Shown one piece after another: positions 45,049 through 53,361 of a stretch of DNA of 64,000 bases. Origin of the DNA: JAXLYE01 sp046351595 (GTDB taxonomy: Bacteria; Myxococcota_A; Polyangia; Palsa-1104; JAEUJZ01); NCBI GenBank assembly GCA_046351595.1, contig JAXLYE010000008.1:124001-188000 (forward strand), written 5' to 3'. Both the position numbers and the translations under genes were made by a program. The notes beneath the pieces were generated by a model. It was not told where the DNA came from and searched no databases. It saw only the letters and a program-made list of their open reading frames with translations. Positions within the stretch are counted from its first letter, which is position 1, and each line of letters begins with the position of its first letter.

Positions 45049-45076
45049 CTGGTTCTCCTATTCGCCTTCCGTATCC

Positions 45077-46273
45077 CTAGAAGCGGACAAAGCTCTCGCT
45101 GGTGTAGACGCTGCGGATCAGCGCCTTGACGTTCCAGTTGGCGCTCGTCAGGTCGCGGCTCAGCTGATCACCCAGCTGGTCGGTGAGCACCGCCTGATCC
45201 TCGACGACGTCGGGGCGCGACAGGGCCCAGTTCCACACGCGCGTGGCGATGCAGCGCGGGAACGCGGGATCCGCGGCGATGGCGTCACCGAGCTCCTTCA
45301 GATCCTTGACCGGCTTGCCGAAGCGGTACGCGGAGGTCTCGCCCATCGGCAAGAAGTCGCGCAGCTGCGCGACCGGCTCGCCGGGGACCGGCACCTTGAC
45401 CTGGCTGCCCATCATGAGGCGTCCGTTCAGCGCGAAGTTCGTGAACAGCGGCGCCAGGTGGTTCATCGTCGAGTGGCAGTTGGCGCAGACGATCGACTTG
45501 TCGTCCTGGAAGTCGATCTTGGGGTTCTGTGTATTGGCGGCTCCGGTGATCGAAGCGAACGGCCAGGGCGAGGCGTACGTGCCGCCGGGGTGCTTCTCGG
45601 GCGTGCCGCTGGTCTCGGCCGGGAACTTTGTGCACAGGAACGTCTCCTGCACCCAGCGGACGCGCCGGAACGCCATCGCAGAGTAGAACTGCGCCTGCAC
45701 GCCCGCGTCGGTGAGCACGCCCACCGCGTTCGGGTTCGGGCAGTTTGCCTTGGTGAAGTCGCCGGTCGGCGCGCTGAAGATCTGGCACGTGTCCTGGGTC
45801 GCGGTGACGATGCCGGTGAACGGCAGCTCCTTGACCACGAGCATCGTGGCGAACGCCGGCGCGTGCTCCATCTCGACGTTGGTGCCCATCAAGTTCTGCT
45901 GGCCGCCCATCCGGAACAGGTCGCGGAAGAAGTCCATCATCTGCGCCGCAAAAGCCGGCCGCGCCAGGTAGTCGTCGATCAGCTTCGCGTACTCCGCGGC
46001 CTGGTTGCCGGCGTCGCGCAGGCGCTGGATCTCGGCGAGGGTCGGGTAGTTCCCCGTCAGCTTCAGCGCCGCCGAGCGCAGCGCCTGCTCGTAGCTCTGC
46101 ACCGTGTTCACGACGGGCTTGGGCGGCGGCGGCGGCATCATCGTCGTGGTCCCCGGAGGTGTCGCCGGATCGCTGCCGGTGCGCTCGTCCAGGGCTGCGT
46201 TCTGGCAGGCAGAGAGGGCGGCGGCGGCCAGCAGCAGGGTCTTTTTGTCACGAAGTCTCATGGGCAGTCTCAT
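45077..46273 (-). CDS. DUF1592/DUF1549-like exported CxxCH protein
   Basis: 398 residues. An N-terminal lipoprotein-type signal (LLLAAAALSAC) and a Pro-rich linker are followed by a region like the planctomycete-cytochrome-associated DUF families: ALRSAALKLTGNYPTLAEIQRLRDAG, then IDDYLARPAFAAQMMDFFRDLF. A single haem-type CANCH lies in SIVCANCHSTMNHLAPLF, and the end VKALIRSVYTSESFVRF is typical of DUF1585-like C-termini. It is probably a periplasmic or surface protein with one c-type haem. AAGGAGCATCC precedes the ATG. Confidence 0.75.
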   Translation of the reverse strand: MRLPMRLRDKKTLLLAAAALSACQNAALDERTGSDPATPPGTTTMMPPPPPKPVVNTVQSYEQALRSAALKLTGNYPTLAEIQRLRDAGNQAAEYAKLIDDYLARPAFAAQMMDFFRDLFRMGGQQNLMGTNVEMEHAPAFATMLVVKELPFTGIVTATQDTCQIFSAPTGDFTKANCPNPNAVGVLTDAGVQAQFYSAMAFRRVRWVQETFLCTKFPAETSGTPEKHPGGTYASPWPFASITGAANTQNPKIDFQDDKSIVCANCHSTMNHLAPLFTNFALNGRLMMGSQVKVPVPGEPVAQLRDFLPMGETSAYRFGKPVKDLKELGDAIAADPAFPRCIATRVWNWALSRPDVVEDQAVLTDQLGDQLSRDLTSANWNVKALIRSVYTSESFVRF

Positions 46274-46287
46274 GGATGCTCCTTCGC

Positions 46288-46311
46288 GGAATCGGGGAAT
46301 CGGGGAATCGG
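46288..46311. repeat. GAATCGGG octamer repeat
   Basis: Three 8-base units (GAATCGGG) in the 52-base gap between two genes of the exported cytochrome-type cluster. Confidence 0.75.
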
Positions 46312-46325
46312 AAGTCCGGGGGCGG

Positions 46326-47498
46326 CTACTTCTCGCCGGCGGCCCAGGCCTGCACCGCGCTGACGAAGCGCGTGCGCGCGGTGCTGTCGTTGAACTTGAA
46401 GGGGTGGTTGGGCGTGCCGCCCATGCCCTGCGGCGTCACCTGCTTGATCAGGATGCTGCTTGCGGGGTTCTGCTTGTCGACGCGGCCGAGCGTGTACACG
46501 CACAGCTGCTTGAGCGCGGCCAGGTCCATGCTGCTCGCCGCCGACATGTCGAAGGCGCCGGCCGCGACGTTGTTCTTGCCCGGCGCGTGGCACGTCCCGG
46601 CGCACGACATGAGCTCGTTGCGCACCGCCGGGTTGAACAGGCCGAAGGCCTTGCACATCACGTCGACCGTCGTCGGGTTGGCGCGCTCCAGGACCTCGAA
46701 GGCCAGGCCCAGGCGCGTGCTGGCGCCGCCGGTCGGCAGGTTGGTCAACAGCACGCTGCCGCCGGCCACCTTGGCATCGGTCTTGGCCGCGACCGTCGTG
46801 TCGACCCCGGCCAGGCTGTCCGCAGGATCCGGGTACGAGCTGCGCGCGCTGACGAAGTAGAACTTGGGGTGCTTGAAGCGGATCCCGGTCGTCGGGCCGG
46901 CGGTGATCTTCAGGTCGCTGACGCGGACGATGCCGCTCTGCTCCTTCTTCAGGGTGAAGGTGACGTTGGCCTGCGGATCGTTGATCGGCGCCATCGCCTG
47001 GAAGCTCATGTTGAACTCGCCGTCGGTGACCGCCACCGTCGGCAGCAGCGCGGACTTCATCATGCCGCCGGCGCCCTGGCTCGGGCGCTGCGCCAGCTCG
47101 GCCTCGATCCAGCCCTGCACGCGCGAGAACTGCGCCGTGGTCAGCGCCGGTCCGATGTGCTTGCCCTTCTGCAAGAGCAGGCTCTGGACCGCGGGCGTGG
47201 TCAGGAACGAGCCGCCGCCGTACTTGGTGATGGCCTCGTACTCCATGCCCGGGGTCAGGAACGCCTGGAGGGTGCCCTGCGCCGCGGTGTGGCAGCTGCA
47301 CGAGCGTGTGAGCTCCGGCTTCACACCCTGATCGAAGATCGTGCGCGGGTGCACGTCGGGCTGCGCCGTCGGATCTTCGGGATCCAGATCGTAGGCATCA
47401 AGCTCCGCGCCGCTGCAGCCGGCGAGCAGCGCGGCCAGCAGCAGGCCGCGGCGCGCGGTCGGCCTGGTCTGTCGTGCGCTTGCAGTTCCTCGCTCCAT
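46326..47498 (-). CDS. Exported cytochrome-like lipoprotein
   Basis: 390 residues. The signal (RRGLLLAALLAGC) is of lipoprotein type. Two Cys-His sites resemble cytochrome c but depart from CxxCH: SCSCHTAAQ near the N-terminus and SCAGTCHAPG in the C-terminal third. Between them lies a beta-rich domain like that of copper-type monooxygenase or cell-surface proteins (VRVSDLKITAGPTTGIRFKHPKFYFV). Whether haem is bound is uncertain. The start at 47498 follows GGAGGGAA. First gene of the four-gene cluster. Confidence 0.7.
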   Translation of the reverse strand: MERGTASARQTRPTARRGLLLAALLAGCSGAELDAYDLDPEDPTAQPDVHPRTIFDQGVKPELTRSCSCHTAAQGTLQAFLTPGMEYEAITKYGGGSFLTTPAVQSLLLQKGKHIGPALTTAQFSRVQGWIEAELAQRPSQGAGGMMKSALLPTVAVTDGEFNMSFQAMAPINDPQANVTFTLKKEQSGIVRVSDLKITAGPTTGIRFKHPKFYFVSARSSYPDPADSLAGVDTTVAAKTDAKVAGGSVLLTNLPTGGASTRLGLAFEVLERANPTTVDVMCKAFGLFNPAVRNELMSCAGTCHAPGKNNVAAGAFDMSAASSMDLAALKQLCVYTLGRVDKQNPASSILIKQVTPQGMGGTPNHPFKFNDSTARTRFVSAVQAWAAGEK

Positions 47499-47796
47499 CA
47501 CGTTCCCTCCATCGTTGGCGCCCGCTGCAAGAGCCCGAGCAGGGAGCGGCCTGCCCGGTCTATCGCAGGCTCTGTGCCAGCGATGAGCAGACAGCCGCCC
47601 AGCGCGGACCCGGTGCAGCGGGGCCGCCAAAGTGCCGTCTACGAGCGAGTCTTCAGACGGAGGGAGCGCGATCCGCGGGGCTGCTGGCTGCGCGCGGAGC
47701 CCTGATGGATCCGCCCATCACTGTAGCGAGCGCACCTCATCACCCGAACCGGGGGAAACGTCGTCGATGCGGGGCCGGTGTAGGCGACGCGGCGCG

Positions 47797-48834
47797 TTAC
47801 GCGATGGCCTGCTCCACCGCACCCAGCGCCATGCTGGCCATGAGGCGCAGGCTCTCGGGCAGCCGGCCCGCGGCGTCACACTGCCCGAGCAGCTGCAGCA
47901 CCGCCGCGTGGTGCTTCGCCGCGTCGGGCACCGAGTCCTTGAGCGGCGCCAGGAGCTCGAGCAGCGAGCGCAGGGTGCTGCGGTCGTCGCGGGTCTCGAC
48001 GAAGGTGAGCCGCGGCTCGGGGCGCGCGCAGCTCGCCCGCACCACACGCTCCAGCCAGCGCGCGGTTGCCGCCATCTTGTCCCAGTCCAGCGTCTCGGGC
48101 GTGTCCTCGGGCGTGTGGTAGTAGCGCGAGCGGCCCGCGGTCAGGAACAGGAACGGGATCTGGCGCGTCCAGAACGAGCCGTAGTCCGACAGCGGCGGGA
48201 TGACCTCGGCGTCGGCGCGGCGGATGCGCAGCCCGGGCTCGGCCGCCGCCAGCGCGTCGATCTGCGCGCCGGTGTCGCGGCTGCGCTCGGCCCCGAGCAC
48301 GAACAGCGACTCCGTCACCGCGGCCGGCAGGTCCTTCCCCGGCGCGATGCGGTGCCCGATCAGATCCATCGCCACCATCAGGTCGATGCGCGACAGCGGC
48401 ACCGTCGGGTGCCGCGCGAAGTGCTCGGAGCCCATGGCCGGCGAGAAGAAGTAGGGAGGCTCCTCGCTGTCGAACGCCGCGAGGATGACGCCGCGCCCCT
48501 GCGGCCGGCGCCGCGCGAGCGCAGCGGCCACCTGCAAAAGCACCGCCACGGCAGCCGCGTTGTCATCGGCGCCGCGGTAGATGCTGCGGCCGCGTGCGCC
48601 GAGGTGATCGTAGTGCGCGCCGACCAGGACGTAGCGATCGGTGTCGCCCGGGAGGGTCGCGAGCACGTTGGCGCCGTTGCAGCCCGGCACCGGCTGCTCG
48701 TGCGGATCGGTGCCCGCTGTGCGCAGCGCCTCGACGATCGCCCGGCGCGCCGCCAGCCCGCCCCGGCTGCCGGGCGCGCGGCCCGCACACTCGTCCCCGC
48801 AGAGCGTCTCGATCAGCTCCCGCATCGTCGCCAT
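47797..48834 (-). CDS. M28-family zinc aminopeptidase
   Basis: 345 residues with all expected zinc ligands of M28 peptidases: VGAHYDHLG, GADDNAAAVAVLL, the acidic pair in AAFDSEEPP, AMDLIGH and YYHTPEDTPETLDW. The core lies at residues 20-270, and a helical C-terminal extension of ~75 residues follows. There is no clear signal peptide, so it is probably cytoplasmic or leaderless. The ATG at 48834 and one three codons inside are both possible. The 298 bases between it and the exported cluster hold nothing identifiable. Confidence 0.88.
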   Translation of the reverse strand: MATMRELIETLCGDECAGRAPGSRGGLAARRAIVEALRTAGTDPHEQPVPGCNGANVLATLPGDTDRYVLVGAHYDHLGARGRSIYRGADDNAAAVAVLLQVAAALARRRPQGRGVILAAFDSEEPPYFFSPAMGSEHFARHPTVPLSRIDLMVAMDLIGHRIAPGKDLPAAVTESLFVLGAERSRDTGAQIDALAAAEPGLRIRRADAEVIPPLSDYGSFWTRQIPFLFLTAGRSRYYHTPEDTPETLDWDKMAATARWLERVVRASCARPEPRLTFVETRDDRSTLRSLLELLAPLKDSVPDAAKHHAAVLQLLGQCDAAGRLPESLRLMASMALGAVEQAIA

Positions 48835-48982
48835 GGTCCGAGTATTCGGCCGCCGCGAGCGCGCGACAAGGGCAAGGTCCGGACCGTCGCTGCGAGCGAC
48901 CGCGGTGGCGCAGACGCAGCGACGCGCGCGACCGCGAGGCCCAGGCCCCGCAGCGCGCGCGTCGATTGATATAGCGCCGTGC

Positions 48983-49747
48983 CTACGAGCGCGGATAGTC
49001 CGCGGTGACCGGCCGTGCCGTCGGCAGCGCGTCCGTGTCCGGCGTGGTCGTCGCGTTCAGCGGCGCCGTGGCCTGGTTCAGGGCCGCGCCGTGCGGCTTG
49101 GCGCCGCCCAGCATGACGCCGGTCTCCTCCTGCTTGCCGGTGGCGACCAGCGGCTCGGTCGTATCGAGCCACTGCGACAGGCGCACCGCCTCCAGCTCAC
49201 CGACGTGCTCCCAGCCGGTGCCGCAGACGTCGCGCGCGACCTGCAGCGCGGTCGACAGCGCCTGCGCGCGCTCGGTGTTGGTGCCTTCACAGATCTTCGC
49301 CGACTCGGCCTCGATCTCAGAGACACGCGCCTCGACGCGGCGACGGAGCTGCTCGCGGTTGCCGCCGGTCGCGCCCGCGCACTCCGCGCTCTTGTCGGCG
49401 TCGGCCGAGGGGTCGTCCGCCTTGGCGGCGCCGTGCCCGTTGCCCGAGCCACTGTCCTTGGCGCTGCTCTGGGTGTTGCTCTGGCTCTTGCTCTGGCTCT
49501 TGCTTTGGGCGTCGCCCTGGGTGCTGCTCTTGGTCTGGGAGTCGCTCTGTGCATCGCTCTGGGTGTTGCTCTCTACGTTGTGCTGGCGGTTGCCGCTCAC
49601 GGCGTCCGTGGAGGTCGGACGGGCGTCCTGCGAGGGAATGTTCACTCCCTTGTCGATTCCCTTGTTCTTGTCCGCGGTGATATCGGGCGCCGCGTTGTTC
49701 AGCACCACCTGGTTCTCCGTGACATCGGACGTCGTATTGCTCTGCAT
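48983..49747 (-). CDS. Low-complexity Ser/Gln-rich protein
   Basis: 254 residues of unknown function. Residues 50-100 are a run of SQ, TQ and DAQ repeats (SDAQSDSQTKSSTQGDAQSK), probably disordered. Residues 130-215 look folded and helical with three Cys (KSAECAGATGGNREQLRRR, AKICEGTNTERAQALS, VARDVCGTGWEHVGELEAV). The tail is Thr/Pro/Ala-rich. There is no signal peptide. GGAGAGT precedes ATG 49747. The amino-acid bias resembles stress-related disordered proteins, but no family can be named. Confidence 0.65.
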   Translation of the reverse strand: MQSNTTSDVTENQVVLNNAAPDITADKNKGIDKGVNIPSQDARPTSTDAVSGNRQHNVESNTQSDAQSDSQTKSSTQGDAQSKSQSKSQSNTQSSAKDSGSGNGHGAAKADDPSADADKSAECAGATGGNREQLRRRVEARVSEIEAESAKICEGTNTERAQALSTALQVARDVCGTGWEHVGELEAVRLSQWLDTTEPLVATGKQEETGVMLGGAKPHGAALNQATAPLNATTTPDTDALPTARPVTADYPRS

Positions 49748-50281
49748 GGGACTCTCCTTTTTTTGGGAACGAGAGGCACAACGTTCACCCGAGCGTTGGC
49801 GTGTCGGAATCACAAGAAGGCACGGCAGCGGCAGCTGCCCGAAGGCGGAGTCGGCGCGCTGGAGCTCCCCGATCCGGTGCGGCCTACGTGGCCTCCCCCA
49901 TTCCCCGACCGGGAGCTCCCTGATCCCCTCCCTCCCGGTAGCGGCTGCGCGTACGACTCAGCCCGATGGCACCGAGAGACTCATCCGGAGCGCGTGTTAC
50001 CCCTAACCATACGAGCGACCGCCTATCGTGCAAGCAGGAATTTGTGGCTTCCGAACCCACTGTTTCCGTCGCTGATCACGATGGGAACAGAGGTTCCCAA
50101 GCTGCGCCGTGCGGGCGCCGTCCCAAGCGCCCGATCACACGCGCGCCCAGCCTCGGTGTCGCCGCATGCTGGCCCGGCGCGCCAAGGTGTGCGAGCCTCT
50201 GTCTCTGCGCCCGCCTCATCCGCGGCCCTGCCGAGTTGGGTCCCGACGAGAGAGACGACAGATACTCGCAGAAGGGAAACC
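49748..50281. other. Gene-free stretch
   Basis: About 530 bases upstream of two divergent genes. Apart from the two ribosome-binding sites at its edges, no gene, RNA or repeat could be supported. Confidence 0.45.
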
Positions 50282-51271
50282 ATGTCCTCCGCTCCTGTCA
50301 ACGATCGCCCTGCCCCGCTGCACCGGCTCGCCCTCCTCGACGACTACCAGGGTGTGGCGCTCCGCTTCGGTCCGTTCGAGACACTCCCAGAGGGGCTGCA
50401 GGTCACGGTGTTCCGCGACACGCTGAGCGATCTCGACGCGCTCGTCGAGCGGCTCCGGCCTTTTGACGCGATCCTCCTCATGCGCGAGCGCACCCCGTTC
50501 CCGCGCCGCCTGATCGAGCGCCTGCCCGCCCTGCGCCTGCTGATCACCACGGGCGCGCGCAACCGCTCGATCGACGTCGCCGCCTGCATCGAGCGCGGCA
50601 TCACCTGCTGCGGCACACCCGGGCACGGCGACCCGACGGCGGAGCTGACCTTCGGCCTCATCCTCTCGCTGCTGCGCGACCTGCCGGGGCAGCAGCAGGC
50701 GCTGCGCGACGGTCGCTGGCAGACCCGCGTCGGCCTCGGTCTGGAGGGGCTGACGCTCGGCGTGATCGGGGTGGGCAAGCTCGGGAGCCGCGTCGCGCGC
50801 ATCGGCGCCGCCTTCGGCCTGCGCGTCCTCGGCTGGAGCCCCAACCTGACCCCCGAGGCGGCGGCGGCCGCGGGCGCGCTCCGCGTCGACAAGCAGACCT
50901 TGCTGCGCGAGTCGGACGTCGTGACCCTGCACCTCGTGCTCTCGGAGCGCTCGCGCCACACGCTGGCCGCGGCCGATCTGGCGCTGATGAAGCCGAGCGC
51001 GTTCCTCATCAACACCAGCCGCGGACCGCTGGTCGATCAAGAGGCGCTGCTCGCGGCGCTGCTCGCGGGCCGCATCGCGGGCGCCGCGCTCGACGTCTAC
51101 GACGAGGAGCCGCTGCCGGCCGGCCACCCGCTGCTCGCGGCGCCGAACACGCTCCTGACGCCGCACCTCGGCTACGTCACCGAGCAGAACTACCGCGCCT
51201 ACTTCAGCGGTGCGGTCGCCGCCGTCCACGCCTACCTCGCCGGCGCCCCGCTGCGCGAGCTCAAGCCCTGA
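50282..51271 (+). CDS. D-isomer-specific 2-hydroxyacid dehydrogenase
   Basis: 329 residues of the phosphoglycerate dehydrogenase-like superfamily. The NAD-binding motif is LGVIGVGKLGSRVARIGAAFG. Catalytic residues appear in INTSRGPLVDQEAL (Arg), ALDVYDEEPLP (Glu) and LLTPHLGYVTEQN (His). HLVLSERSRHTLAAADLALMK is typical. The N-terminal substrate domain begins LALLDDYQGVALRFGP, as in the branch often annotated as hydroxyacid dehydrogenase of unknown substrate. AGAAGGGAAACC precedes the ATG. Confidence 0.9.
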   Translation: MSSAPVNDRPAPLHRLALLDDYQGVALRFGPFETLPEGLQVTVFRDTLSDLDALVERLRPFDAILLMRERTPFPRRLIERLPALRLLITTGARNRSIDVAACIERGITCCGTPGHGDPTAELTFGLILSLLRDLPGQQQALRDGRWQTRVGLGLEGLTLGVIGVGKLGSRVARIGAAFGLRVLGWSPNLTPEAAAAAGALRVDKQTLLRESDVVTLHLVLSERSRHTLAAADLALMKPSAFLINTSRGPLVDQEALLAALLAGRIAGAALDVYDEEPLPAGHPLLAAPNTLLTPHLGYVTEQNYRAYFSGAVAAVHAYLAGAPLRELKP

Positions 51272-51481
51272 TTCCCGAAGCTCCACCCCGCCGCTCTGGA
51301 TCAGGGAGCTCCTGACTCCGGAATCCTTCAGGAATCCCTCGTTCGGAACGGAAACGGAGCGCTCTGTCATGAGGGAATCCCTTTAGGGAATTCCTTTGTG
51401 TTGCCGCGCTGGATCAGCGGTCCATACTAAGCGAGCACACGGGTCAGGTACTGCCCCCTCCCTCTCACGAAAGGACGGTCC

Positions 51482-51874
51482 ATGCGGAACAGCCTACTCG
51501 GAATGATGCTGGGACTCCCTCTGATCCTGGCCGGCTGCGGCGACAGCGGCGGCAGCACGATCGCGGTCACCATGATGGCGCAGATGAGCTCCGGGCAGTC
51601 CGGGACCGCGGTGCTCACGGACAAAGGGGACTCCACCCAGGTCGTCATCACCACCTCGGGCGGCTCGGACAGCGGCGCGCAGGCGGCCCACATCCACACC
51701 GGAGTGTGCGGCAGCAACGGTCCGATCCTCTATCCCCTCAACAACGTCCAGGGCGGCAGCAGCACCACCACGGTGAACGCCAAGCTGTCGACCCTGACCG
51801 GCGGCAAGACCTATATCAACGTCCACAGCTCGACCAACGTCGCCAACATCCAGAGCTGCGGCAACATCCCGTAG
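51482..51874 (+). CDS. CHRD-like lipoprotein
   Basis: 130 residues. A lipoprotein signal with LILAGCGDS is followed by a single short beta domain with the CHRD-like signature AAHIHTGVCGSNGPILYPLNNV and the end TYINVHSSTNVANIQSC. CHRD domains occur in extracellular proteins; their role in bacteria is not established. A CTCTCACGAAAGGACGG ribosome-binding region lies just before the ATG. It precedes the DksA-like gene by 37 bases. Confidence 0.75.
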   Translation: MRNSLLGMMLGLPLILAGCGDSGGSTIAVTMMAQMSSGQSGTAVLTDKGDSTQVVITTSGGSDSGAQAAHIHTGVCGSNGPILYPLNNVQGGSSTTTVNAKLSTLTGGKTYINVHSSTNVANIQSCGNIP

Positions 51875-51911
51875 CGCCGCGCGGCTCGCCACGCCATTCC
51901 AGGGGTGCACC

Positions 51912-52319
51912 ATGCAGAGAGAGTCAGCCGGTCGCATCGACCTCCAGCAAGCCCGCGAGCTTCTCACCAAGAAGCGGGCGCTGCTCCTCAACCGACTGGA
52001 CACGCGCATGTTCCCCGAGCGCACGCAGCCCGTGAACCCCGACGAGCGGCGCACGCCCGGGGACGCCGCGGACAGCGGCTCGCAGCTCGAGGAGGAGGAC
52101 AAGCTCTTGAGCCACGCGCAGCGCGCCAACGACGCCGTCAAGGACGTGGACGAGGCCCTGTCCCGCGTCGACGACGGCACGTACGGCACCTGCGTCGACT
52201 GCGGCGAGCCGATCGATCCGGAGCGCCTGCGCTCGATGCCCGAGGCCACACGCTGCCTGACGGATCAAGAGGACTTCGATCGCCAGCAGAGCGGCGGCGC
52301 GACCCACGCCCGCCTCTAG
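51912..52319 (+). CDS. DksA/TraR-family protein with altered zinc site
   Basis: 135 residues. An N-terminal coiled-coil (QQARELLTKKRALLLNRLD, LEEEDKLLSHAQ) is followed by the DksA/TraR finger YGTCVDCGEPIDPERLRSMPEA. Three Cys are present (C94, C97, C115), but the fourth position is Asp (D118 in RCLTDQE). The finger may use a Cys3Asp site or bind zinc weakly, as in C2-type DksA paralogues. Members bind the RNA polymerase secondary channel and modulate stress-dependent transcription. The GGGGTGCACC start region is weak. Confidence 0.85.
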   Translation: MQRESAGRIDLQQARELLTKKRALLLNRLDTRMFPERTQPVNPDERRTPGDAADSGSQLEEEDKLLSHAQRANDAVKDVDEALSRVDDGTYGTCVDCGEPIDPERLRSMPEATRCLTDQEDFDRQQSGGATHARL

Positions 52320-52491
52320 ACCGCGCCCCAGATGAAACCTGAAGTCTTGCGATAGGCGGGGGTGACGCCGGAGGCAGGGCTCCCGACGCGCTAGCGGCGG
52401 GATGCCCCCAAGAGTAGAAGGCAAAAGGATCCGCGCCGATCCGTATCTCGTGCGGGGCGTGGTTTAGACGAAGACACGCACCGGGCGCTGC

Positions 52492-52524
52492 GCCGACGGC
52501 CGTGCCCCACGCGGTCCCGTCGGC
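52492..52524 (-). terminator. GC-rich hairpin next to the marR stop
   Basis: GCCGACGG (52492-52499) pairs perfectly with CCGTCGGC (52517-52524); the loop itself can form a small inner hairpin. It begins immediately after the MarR stop codon and may end that transcript. There is no U-tract, so the call is tentative. Confidence 0.4.
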
Positions 52525-53253
52525 TCAGGCGCCCGAGCGGCGCCCCTTGGCACGAGACAGCGCACTCGGAGAGACCTTGGCCGAAGCCCGCGACGGCGCG
52601 CGGCCCGTCGAGCGGGACGAGGCCGGCGCGCCGGTGGCCGGGCGGGTCAGGCTGAACTCGGTCCCCGGCTCGACCGGCTGCGCCAGCGCGATCGCGCGCC
52701 GCAGGATGGCCAGGAACTGCAGCTGATCCTCGGGCGACAGCGCCGCCATCCACGGCGCTGGCTCCTTGAAGCGATCGAGCAGGCGGCGGCGGAAGGCGGC
52801 GCCCGAGCGCGTCAGCGACACCTGCTTGCTGCGCCGATCCTCGGTCGAGGCCCGCCGCGACAGGAACCCCATCGACTCCAGCTTGTCGACGATGCCGGTG
52901 AGCGCCGAGGGCTCGCAGAACGAGGCGCTCGCGAGCTCGCGCATGGTCATCGGACCTTCGCCCAGGTTCTGCAGCACGTGCAGCTGGGTCACCGACAGAC
53001 CGGTCTGCCCGAGCACGTCCCGGAACCCGGCGCGGTGGCGGATCAGGAGCTCGAAGAAGGTCTGCGCCAGCTCCTCGGTCAGCGCCTGCTGCGCGGCCGC
53101 GGCCCCGCTCTCGCCCCGAGCGGCCGGCGCCTGAACCGGTTCCCGGACAGGCTCCTGAACCGGCCCCCGAAGTGACCTGCGGCTCGGGGCCTGATCGTTG
53201 CTTTGCCGCCGGCGGGTCTTGGGGGGTCGACCGGTGCTGCGCATGCGGATCAA
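52525..53253 (-). CDS. MarR-family transcriptional regulator
   Basis: 242 residues, longer than typical MarR proteins because of a disordered basic N-terminal tail of ~55 residues and a similar C-terminal tail of ~40. The winged-helix core is clear: GFRDVLGQTGLSVTQLHVLQNLGEGPMTMRELASASFCEPSALTGIV, then the wing DKLESMGFLSRRASTEDRRSKQVSLT. It is divergent from the ABC transporter operon. Dyads in the shared gap suggest it controls that operon and itself. The start may be 53253 or the second Met three codons in. Confidence 0.88.
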   Translation of the reverse strand: MIRMRSTGRPPKTRRRQSNDQAPSRRSLRGPVQEPVREPVQAPAARGESGAAAAQQALTEELAQTFFELLIRHRAGFRDVLGQTGLSVTQLHVLQNLGEGPMTMRELASASFCEPSALTGIVDKLESMGFLSRRASTEDRRSKQVSLTRSGAAFRRRLLDRFKEPAPWMAALSPEDQLQFLAILRRAIALAQPVEPGTEFSLTRPATGAPASSRSTGRAPSRASAKVSPSALSRAKGRRSGA

Positions 53254-53283
53254 GGTACCAAGCCCGCGGACTTGTTTCCAGAT

Positions 53284-53309
53284 AGTTCACGGGCTGAACT
53301 GTTTTAGTT
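53284..53309. promoter_or_regulatory. Candidate MarR operator dyads
   Basis: AGTTCACGGGCTGAACT (53284-53300) has perfect six-base arms, and AACT-N5-AGTT (53297-53309) overlaps it. A TTGACA box follows at 53308-53313, without a convincing -10. The position, 31-56 bases before the marR start and upstream of the permease gene, fits a shared operator of the divergent pair. Confidence 0.55.
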
Positions 53310-53361
53310 GACAGCGTGAAGTATTCGGCGATCCTGGTACGCAATAAGGAACGGGTGATCG

